The position numbers were made by a program, and so were the translations under genes. Of a stretch of 9,062 nucleotides of DNA, positions 1 through 7,300 are shown one piece after another. Numbering within the stretch: the first letter of the stretch is position 1; each line of letters starts with the position of its first letter. The notes below the pieces were generated by a model. It was not told the origin of the DNA, did no database searches, and was given only the letters and a program-made list of their open reading frames with translations. The DNA lies in assembly GCA_023665755.1 (NCBI GenBank), contig JAMPDF010000010.1, positions 1 to 9,062 on the forward strand, in the 5' to 3' direction. The DNA is from Prevotella sp. (GTDB lineage: Bacteria; Bacillota_I; Bacilli_A; ML615J-28; CAG-313).

Positions 1-34
1 AATATCGCTCATCAGCATTGGCTTTTCTAGTTGG
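1..34 (+). repeat. Left arm of 34-bp terminal inverted repeat
   Basis: Positions 1-34 match the reverse complement of 9029-9062 at 31 of 34 bases. The core at 17-34 (ATTGGCTTTTCTAGTTGG) is perfect over 18 bp. The mismatches are at 1, 7 and 16; the last two are synonymous third-codon positions. Both arms lie inside coding sequence, in the same frame, and encode ISLISIGFSSW, the end of an export signal. Similarity stops abruptly after the Trp codon. The arm may extend beyond the window. It could be an inversion crossover site, a gene-conversion tract, or simple conservation between paralogues. Confidence 0.85.
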
Positions 35-589
35 ATTCTACCAATAGAAACTAAAGAGGTCTATGGATATATGACAGCTGATAATAGTATTGATTTATCT
101 AGTATTATCGTTCTAGATACTAGAACTAACAAATTAGGTATTTCAACATTTAAATTAGGAAATGATGGATTTATTTCAGATGGTCAATTCAAGAATAGTG
201 CAGATATAATTTTTAATTTTAAAATAGATTATTCTAAATTTAATAATGTCAAACTAGATAATAATACACTTACATTAAGGTTAGAATTAAAACAAAATCC
301 TATAAACGATTTTATATTAATTAATTCTAAATATATGTTAACAACTATGTATTTAGATATCAATGATCAAGGGTTATATAGTGATAATTATTCGATTGTC
401 ATAGATGAGGATAATTGTTCTTGTTATGTCGATTTTTCTTTATCAGATGAAAAGATTGGGACGAGTATGTTTTATTTTTCTATCAAATTTAGCTTTAATA
501 TTTCTGATTTGGAAACGTATAAAACCGAGTTAGCTCTTTATTCGAATGATACGGAAACTAAATTTAAGTTAAAAATTGCTTCGAGGTAA
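2..589 (+). CDS. Small exported protein, partial 5' end; paralogue of the gene at 8438-9061
   Basis: The reading frame is open from position 2 to the TAA at 587-589, giving 195 visible residues; the true start lies upstream of the window. It opens with ISLISIGFSSW, the end of a hydrophobic export segment, so the ATG at 71 is an internal Met. The rest is polar, rich in Asn, Asp and Ser, with alternating hydrophobic residues and no second membrane segment, which suggests a beta-rich extracellular domain. It is homologous to the minus-strand small protein: LGISTFKLGNDGF here matches LGYSRLVFNNTGF there, and IIFNFKIDYSKF matches MTIFYKIDMNEF. I recognise no named family. The shape recalls SipW-dependent secreted subunits such as TasA or camelysin, but that is only a resemblance. 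It is followed after 7 nt by the large Hint gene, so the two are almost certainly co-transcribed. Export is well supported; function is unknown. Confidence 0.85.
   Translation: MSLISIGFSSWILPIETKEVYGYMTADNSIDLSSIIVLDTRTNKLGISTFKLGNDGFISDGQFKNSADIIFNFKIDYSKFNNVKLDNNTLTLRLELKQNPINDFILINSKYMLTTMYLDINDQGLYSDNYSIVIDEDNCSCYVDFSLSDEKIGTSMFYFSIKFSFNISDLETYKTELALYSNDTETKFKLKIASR
583..587 (+). promoter_or_regulatory. Shine-Dalgarno site fixing the start of the left Hint gene at 597
   Basis: GAGGT lies 9 nt upstream of the ATG at 597 and overlaps the last sense codon and stop codon (587-589) of the small gene. This supports 597 rather than the in-frame TTG at 576, which lies inside the upstream gene and before this site. 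A ribosome-binding site at the upstream stop suggests translational coupling of the pair. Confidence 0.75.
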
Positions 590-596
590 TAAACTT

Positions 597-3536
597 ATGA
601 AAATAAAAAATTTAATTACAATTTTATTATGTTTTATAATTATAGCTTTGTTATGTAGTGTTGGAAATAGTTTATGGACAATTAGTTATGAAAACAATGA
701 TGCAAGTATAAAGATTGATAAAACTTCAAAAGTTATAGTTGAAAACTACATTGTAAATAATGGAACAGAACAAGCACAGCCGTATAGTAAATTTACAGAT
801 GTCGCAGCAGCAATTCGTTCCGCAAATAATCAAGTGCAAACGAATCCTAATATAAAAATTCATTCATATATACTTCCAGGGTCTAGCGCAATTTTAGAAA
901 ATGGTAGTATTACGCTTTTATCTAGAGTTAGCCTTTATTTACCCTATGATGGAAAAACTGTTTTTACTGATTCTGAAAGTGAATATAAAGAATATATAGG
1001 AAAAGGTATTATTGATTCAAGTGCTAATAATGTAAATAATTATAGAAAGAATCTTTTAACTTTAAACAACTATCAATTAACAATTTCAAGTGGGGCTGAA
1101 GTTTACATTGGTGGTGAACTTGGGACAAGTGGAGTAGTTAGAAATTATTCAGAAATTCTTCTTGGAAAAAATTCTAAAATTGTATGTTCTGGTAATTTAT
1201 ATGCATATGGATATATCAAAGAAAAAGATATGATTCATGCAGAGCAAAGTGGAAACACTAATGATTATTTTAATGAATGCGATCAAGAAAGATACCTTTA
1301 TTTTAAAGATGGAGGCTATTTGATGACTGCATTAGGTATTGCAGATACTTCAACTGGCGGAACATTAAAAACCTTAGTAGATAAAAAAATATGCCCATTT
1401 ACAATTTTTGATTTCCCTAATATTCAAACATACACAAAATTTGTTGATGGGGCCAAAATGGATGCTAAAGCTCGTATTGTAGTTGGTAGTGGAACACTAG
1501 CACAATATTTTAGTGAGACGGTGCATATTGTTGATCAAAAAGGTGGTAGTGGCCTTTTTTTGACATCACCATCAAATGAAATAATAGACGATTTTTTGGC
1601 TTTCGAATATTGCCCAAGAAGAGAAGGATTAACAGTAAGTGAAGTATCGTCACCAACAAGAGTATATATCAATACAAATGTAGATATTGGTTCACTTGTC
1701 ATTCAGGCTTCAGTAGTTACTATTGACACGCAAGAATATTTTTTACCAATTTCATATAAAATTAAACCTTATGTCTTGTCTAATGCGACATTTACTATCG
1801 GTAATAAGATGAAGTTTATGCCTGGTTCAGAAATTGTTGTTCTTGAAGATGGTAGAATGCATGTGGACTCTTCAATAATTTTCTATCAAGAGGGTGATTT
1901 AAGTGAAATTCAAGGTACTCATAGTTCTTATAGTACTCAGCCATCAGCTCAATTTATGGTAAATGGAACATTAAAACTTACTGAAAATGGTAAAATAGGA
2001 GCATATATTGAAACAACTAATTCAAATGGAACAGCTTTGCTTGATTTTGAATTGGTAGGCAATCAGGATAGTTTTATGGTAGTATCTGAAGAAGGTGTGA
2101 ATTCTGACCAAATAAAAGTAATATCTAGTGGACCATTCATTAATGATGATGGTACTACATCTGATGCACAGTTTGGTCCTACAATGTTAATTTATTCTGA
2201 TCCAGAGGGTAATCCTTGTTGGAGTGGTGATAGAGTTTCAACTTATGTGTTGAATATTACAATTAATAATAACCCAGACTATAAATATAATATTGGTAAT
2301 TATCAAGTGTATCAAGCAGATGATATTAATGGACAAAATGAGATTGAATTAACATCTGGTTCAACTGATGGTAATAATTCCTATGATATTCAAAAGGGGA
2401 AATATATAAAGATAGTTGTTACAAGAGCACAGTCAGCTTCGTTTATCGATTCAACTTATATTTTTGACGAAGACACTTATTTTAAAGTAACTTCTAATCT
2501 AAACCTTCATATTATTCCGAATGAAGGAGTATCTCTTTCTTTATATACGCAGGGGACTTCTGGAGCAGGTAGCACCAAATATAAAGTAACGGAAACTGAA
2601 ACAGGTTATACTAAAGAGGTAACATCGAATGGAGAGGTTATTCTTATCAAAGGAAGTAGTTTTAGATATCAAGTTACTGCAAAAGGTACAGGATCAACTT
2701 CTTTTGATAGTGCTTATATTGCTAGAGGAACAGGGGGATATTATTCTTCAGCATCAGATATGACACCAGAGAAATATTGTGAGAGTAATAAACTTACAGA
2801 TATGAAACAAATTAGTACAGATTATACAGGAATTGCAGATGATAACTACACTATTTTTACAACAAGAAAGAATGGTTGTATTATTGAAGGAACACTCGTA
2901 ACAATGGCAGATGGAACCAAAAAGAAAATAGAAGATTTAAAAGTTGGTGATATGGTTGTTATCTTTAATCATGAAACTGGAAAGTTAGATATAGCACCTG
3001 TTGTAGTCAATGTACATGATGCTCAAGATGAAAGAGAAGTTACAGTTATAAATCTAATTTTTAATAATGGTTCAAAAACTCGTATCAGTTTTGAACATGG
3101 ATTCTTTGATGTTGATTCAAATGAATATGTGTATATTAATGAAGAAAACTATAAATCAATGATTGGACATCGATTCTATATGATTGATGGTTCAAGTGTA
3201 ACCTTGACTGATGCATATTTAACAAATGAAACAGTAAAAGTATTCTCTCCTGTTACGTATAAACATCTAACTATTTTCTCTGATAACCTTCTATCGATTG
3301 GTGGAGATTTACGAGGATTATTCAATATCTTTGAACTTGATGAAAATATGAAAATAGATATAGTAAAAATGAATCAAGACATTGAGAAATATGGCCTTTA
3401 TACATATGATGAATGGAAAGAATATTTAACTTATGAACAATTTATTGCATTTAATGTTCAATACCTTAAAGTTTCAATTGGTAAGGGATTTGTAACCAAA
3501 GAAGAAATTATTAGGTACATTGAAAGTTATTTATAA
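597..3536 (+). CDS. Large exported adhesin-like protein with C-terminal Hint domain (left cassette)
   Basis: The product is 979 residues, starting at ATG 597 behind a good Shine-Dalgarno site. Residues about 5-25 are strongly hydrophobic and end in NSLWTIS, a signal peptide or N-terminal anchor. Residues about 50-570 are rich in Gly, Asn, Ser and Thr with short strand-turn patterns (for example GGELGTSGVVRNYSEI), suggesting a beta-helix stalk. Residues about 575-755 look like one or two beta-sandwich modules. The Hint domain begins at Cys761 (NGCIIEGT), followed by KKIEDLKVGDMV and block-B SFEH with His834. No His-Asn splice end is present. Residues 908-979 form a tail that aligns without gaps to the tails at 3665 and 4301. 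The protein is homologous along most of its length to the minus-strand large protein, for example IDTQEYFLPISY with IDTSTYVLPISF. Known Hint domains form a thioester at the first Cys; cleavage or attachment of the ectodomain is therefore inferred. No LPXTG sorting signal is visible. Export and the Hint call are confident; an adhesin role is a guess. Confidence 0.92.
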   Translation: MKIKNLITILLCFIIIALLCSVGNSLWTISYENNDASIKIDKTSKVIVENYIVNNGTEQAQPYSKFTDVAAAIRSANNQVQTNPNIKIHSYILPGSSAILENGSITLLSRVSLYLPYDGKTVFTDSESEYKEYIGKGIIDSSANNVNNYRKNLLTLNNYQLTISSGAEVYIGGELGTSGVVRNYSEILLGKNSKIVCSGNLYAYGYIKEKDMIHAEQSGNTNDYFNECDQERYLYFKDGGYLMTALGIADTSTGGTLKTLVDKKICPFTIFDFPNIQTYTKFVDGAKMDAKARIVVGSGTLAQYFSETVHIVDQKGGSGLFLTSPSNEIIDDFLAFEYCPRREGLTVSEVSSPTRVYINTNVDIGSLVIQASVVTIDTQEYFLPISYKIKPYVLSNATFTIGNKMKFMPGSEIVVLEDGRMHVDSSIIFYQEGDLSEIQGTHSSYSTQPSAQFMVNGTLKLTENGKIGAYIETTNSNGTALLDFELVGNQDSFMVVSEEGVNSDQIKVISSGPFINDDGTTSDAQFGPTMLIYSDPEGNPCWSGDRVSTYVLNITINNNPDYKYNIGNYQVYQADDINGQNEIELTSGSTDGNNSYDIQKGKYIKIVVTRAQSASFIDSTYIFDEDTYFKVTSNLNLHIIPNEGVSLSLYTQGTSGAGSTKYKVTETETGYTKEVTSNGEVILIKGSSFRYQVTAKGTGSTSFDSAYIARGTGGYYSSASDMTPEKYCESNKLTDMKQISTDYTGIADDNYTIFTTRKNGCIIEGTLVTMADGTKKKIEDLKVGDMVVIFNHETGKLDIAPVVVNVHDAQDEREVTVINLIFNNGSKTRISFEHGFFDVDSNEYVYINEENYKSMIGHRFYMIDGSSVTLTDAYLTNETVKVFSPVTYKHLTIFSDNLLSIGGDLRGLFNIFELDENMKIDIVKMNQDIEKYGLYTYDEWKEYLTYEQFIAFNVQYLKVSIGKGFVTKEEIIRYIESYL

Positions 3537-3560
3537 TATAAATATATTTCTAATTAAAAT

Positions 3561-3606
3561 AAAAAGGGATTATTTTTAGCAATTGCTAATTATAATCCCT
3601 TTTTTT
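3561..3606. terminator. Strong intrinsic terminator, probably bidirectional
   Basis: A perfect 13-bp stem (AAAAAGGGATTAT at 3561-3573 with its complement at 3592-3604) encloses a 14-bp palindrome, TTAGCAATTGCTAA. It starts 24 nt after the left Hint gene stop and ends in a T run. On the minus strand the same stem is followed by TTTTTATTTT, so it should also stop transcription leaving the 3665-4090 remnant. Confidence 0.88.
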
Positions 3607-3664
3607 AAAATATTTGAATCTAGTGTATCAACATTTATTATATGTTATATTTTATTCATCTGAT

Positions 3665-4090
3665 TCAAGCAAATTGTTTGATATACGCCATCATTATATC
3701 ACGAGTAATCAATCCTTTACCTATAGATACACTTAAATACTTAACATTAAATAACTCATATATTTCCTTTGTCATAAAGTCCGCTACTTCTTCATATGAC
3801 AATAATCCATATTTTTGAATATCTTGTTCTTTTAATGCTTCATCATATTTAAAGTTCTCATCTAACTCAAAGTAATTATACAATCCTTGAATATCGTCAC
3901 TAATACACAATGCACCATTTACAAAATGGTTTAAATTATAAGAACTACTGTTAGAATAACATTCTGTAATTTCATCATAAATTGTATATGATTTCAATCT
4001 GCTAGTCGTTAATTCACCTTGTTCATTTAAGAAGATATATTCATTTCCAACCATCTTTGATACATACTCTAAAAAACGCTTTAGTTTTGA
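3665..4090 (-). pseudogene. Truncated Hint-protein remnant: end of Hint domain plus conserved tail
   Basis: The open part from the ATG at 4054 encodes 129 residues, but homology to the two large proteins begins before that Met: the in-frame codons at 4088-4055 read SKLKRFLEYVSK, and KMVGNEYIFLN matches SMIGHRFYMID of the left Hint domain. Two TAA codons in the same frame stand directly upstream (4096-4091), and there is no Shine-Dalgarno site. The fragment has the second half of Hint (TECYS, then NHFVNG) and the 72-residue tail (LYNYFELDEN, QKYGL, VSIGKG), but lacks the catalytic Cys, the block-B His, the export signal and the stalk. By hand count, 35 of 72 tail residues match the left copy. 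It ends in TGA, unlike its neighbours. It is best read as the 3' remnant of a third large gene in line with the right cassette. A short standalone product, or a reservoir for recombination, cannot be excluded. Confidence 0.8.
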
Positions 4091-4149
4091 TTATTAGAAA
4101 TAAAGTATTTTACATTATTTGCATAATCAATAAAATACGATTTAGACAT
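4081..4149 (-). other. 22-codon ORF of uncertain status upstream of the Hint remnant
   Basis: ATG at 4149 to TAA at 4081 encodes MSKSYFIDYANN followed by VKYFISNNQN. It overlaps the upstream edge of the Hint remnant in a different frame. It has no Shine-Dalgarno site and follows the hairpin at 4155-4220 directly. It could be the N-terminal scrap of a gene, such as one from an inserted element, that was cut off when the remnant formed, or it could be chance in A+T-rich DNA. I recognise no family. Confidence 0.2.
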
Positions 4150-4154
4150 AAGAA

Positions 4155-4220
4155 AATAACCAATCCGTTAAAATAATTTTTATCAATAGTGATAAAAGAA
4201 ATAAAACGAAATTGGTTATT
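4155..4220. repeat. Long imperfect inverted repeat with nested hairpin
   Basis: The outer arms AATAACCAAT (4155-4164) and ATTGGTTATT (4211-4220) are perfect 10-bp complements, with further partial pairing inward (CCGTT with AACG). An inner perfect 8-bp hairpin, TTTTATCA-ATAG-TGATAAAA, spans 4178-4197. On the minus strand the outer stem runs into TTATTTTCTT, so it could end transcription about 80 nt past the right Hint gene, for which no other terminator is seen. It could instead be the end of a small mobile-element relic. The rest of the gap (4091-4154, 4221-4300) shows only A+T-rich sequence and a short palindrome, ACTTTAAAGT (4278-4287). Confidence 0.65.
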
Positions 4221-4300
4221 CCTTAAATTCGCTTTAATTAGAAAACCAGCATTATTGTTTTTTATTTGCACAATTTTACTTTAAAGTTAGTTTGTATTTA

Positions 4301-7300
4301 TTACCATGGAATATCATTTTCAATGCAATATAGATAATAATGATAAATTTCCAAATATAATAATATTGTTTCTTCACAAATATAACCTTTTCCTACAGCA
4401 ACTTTTAAGTATGGTATATTAAATCCTAAGAATTCTTCATATGTTGCATATTCTTTCCAATATTCATATTCATATAAACCATATTTATTAATATCATCTT
4501 CCATTGCTTTTTCATCATATTTATAATTATCATCCATTTCAAAAATATTAACAATGCCAATAAAATCATCTGTAAAGGCTAGGAATCCATTAGCAATATG
4601 ATTGTATGTTTGATAGGTATAAAGTGAATAACATTCTGTATAGCAATTGAATATTTCATAGCCAATTAATTTACTGAAACAAATATTGTTTTCTTTGTCA
4701 AAGCATATAAAACTATGATCTAAATAGTCACTGACATTATCACAACGTATCTCTACATATTTCTTTACATCCTTATCAAAGAATGAATGTCCATATATAA
4801 CATCAATACTATTACCATTATCAAAGTATAATTTTAATATTTGATATTCTTGATATCCTGAATGGAAATATACCATAATTGGAGATGCTTCAAGTTTACC
4901 AGTAATATGATTATATACTAAAATCTCATCACCAAGTTTCAAATCTTCTACATTTTTACTAATACCATTAGCAAGTGCTATTGATGTACCTTTGGCAAAA
5001 CAAGTACTAGAAGATTTCTTATTTAATTGGATTTCTATTGTTGAAGTAATACTTCTATCGCAACCATCAAAACTAATATTTTGACCATTTTGTTTTGCGT
5101 TTACAACATCTATAATTTTACTATTAGTTCCAGAGAATTCAACCTTAATAGTTGAATTAGGATGCACATAAATTTCTGTTTCCGCAGTTAAAGAAGATTT
5201 GTTGCCACCAGTATTTACTGTCAATGAATATGTTTCATCGTCATTGTCAGATTCCGAAGTTTTAACTATAGTTTTAACATTAAATTTTTTACACCATTTT
5301 GCATATAATGTTTGTATTTTCATACCTGTATCAGTATTCTGATATTCCAATATTCCTATGGTGTATTTAGAAGTACACTCTTTATCTAAATACCAACCAT
5401 CAAAATAATATTCATGATTAATGTCGTAATCATAGGCATTAATTGATTCAATATTAGGTTCATAACTATTGACTTCACCTTTAACTATATTATCAACTTT
5501 ACCATTTAATAGGTCATTATAAACATTTTGATTAGCAGGTTTAGTAGTTTCCTCAAATACTGATTCAAACAATATTTGATAGCCATCAAATTCAAATTTA
5601 GCATATAAATCATAATCACAATAGAAGGTTATATCTAAAGCATCTTGTTCATATTTTGAATCTATAAATATACCGCCATATAAATATTCAGGGTGAACTA
5701 TTTTAATTTCATTTATTATATTATTAATAAATTCCTGTGTAAGAGCTACACCAGTAACACCATTTTCTGAAAGTTCCCAACTATAATCACTACCAAAATG
5801 AACAGTTACAGTTATTTGATTAGTTGATAACCAATTTCCATTTAGACTAGTATATGTTTTATTTTTTTCAAAATTTTGAATAACAGAGTTCTCTTCATAA
5901 CATAAAAATTTACCAAATGCATTATGAGTTCTGTTTTCTGTAGTTACATTAGATCGAGTTGAAAGTGATGAATAAGCTAAAACAGTAAAAATTTTATCTA
6001 TTGTATAGTTTAATCCATTATTAAATGTTAATATTGCATTACTACCTATAGCGTTAATGCTACCACTTATTGATCCATTACTATCTACTGAAAGTGTTCC
6101 TCCAACCATACATATAGCGTCTTTAGCGCGTAATTGTGTTGCATGACCAATGTAATTTAATCCTTCTACTGCTTGATACTTTACTTTGTTTTGGTAACCA
6201 TTATCTGTTGACGCATAACCACTATATTTATCAATATGATTTAAATCTTCTATATAGTATGTTGTAGAAGTAAGCTTTCCTCCACTAGTATATTTATAAG
6301 TTAAATCATCACAGGCATCTTTTAAAGTATAAAAAGTAATATTTTTACCAACTGCTAGATTTGCACCTTCATTAACTGTAAATGATGAACCCGGTAAAAA
6401 ACTATAAGAAACATTACTTAATTTAGCAAATCCACTAGCAATTATAATTCTCATAAATGATATCGGTAATACATATGTTGAGGTATCAATATTTACACCA
6501 ACAGAAATCTTAACACCATTATCACTTATATCAGGATTATCTTTATTGCCACCATAGCCATGCATCTCCATAATATCAGTTTGAGTAGTTGCAGTATATC
6601 CATAACTAGCATTATTTATATCAGTTGTAATTGCATTTGAGTTAACTGAATTACTCGCTGTAACACTATTTATATTATAAATTGTTGGATATGTAAAATT
6701 CCCTCTATTTGATTCTACTTCTTCTTTAACACTTTTATCAATGTAACTATCATTATGGATTGTAAACATCCCACCTTCACCAATCAAAACTACACTTGTT
6801 TGTGTCAAGGTATTAGAAGCTTCAATACGACACCCTACATTATAAATAGCACCACTATAAACACGAATTGGACAAGATATGTTGTGAATATTATATGCAC
6901 GAAATGGGAAAAGAGTCTCATTAACTAATCCAAAAGCATTTCTTCCAGAAAGCCAGTCATAAATACGCATTTCATCCATTGCACTACACCCTGAACGTAA
7001 ATATATTTGACCAAATTCATTTTCATCTGTAGTTGATTTTTTATCAGTTGATAATGTATTAAATCCGCCACTCTTAATATATCCATATCCATTAATTCTA
7101 CCACCTTCACTACTAGTTGATTTTTTTGAAACATCAATAACACCATTATTCATAATAACGCCACGATTATATATATTGCCACTAGATACTAAAAAACCAC
7201 CGGCAGTTATTGTTCCATAAACTGTTAACGCGACTTCTTTAGGTATAAAAAGCGTTGAATAAATTGTACTATAACGTACAACTCCTGAATTACCACCTTT

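Noticed and set aside
71..73. ATG 71 and the minus-strand ATG at 8902 as starts of the small genes
   Set aside because: Both frames stay open to the window edges and encode a matching export-signal end upstream, so both genes start outside the window.
576..596. TTG at 576 as the start of the left Hint gene
   Set aside because: It lies inside the upstream gene with no ribosome-binding site. ATG 597 follows GAGGT at 9 nt and puts the hydrophobic export segment at the N terminus.
600..670. Lipoprotein signal (Leu-Leu-Cys) in the left large protein
   Set aside because: The residue before Cys is Leu, not Gly, Ala or Ser, and the Cys lies within the hydrophobic core, so it does not fit a lipobox.
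2877..3536. True intein or protein splicing at the C termini
   Set aside because: There is no terminal His-Asn and no C-extein with a Ser, Thr or Cys nucleophile, and the conserved tail runs to the stop codon. Only N-terminal cleavage or ligation remains plausible.
3665..3667. TGA read as Trp (mycoplasma code)
   Set aside because: The four main genes contain TGG for Trp and no in-frame TGA, and the homology of the remnant ends at this TGA in register with the other copies.
6925..7146. Minus-strand 73-codon ORF
   Set aside because: It lies wholly within the right Hint gene in another frame, has low-complexity composition and no ribosome-binding site; a shadow ORF.
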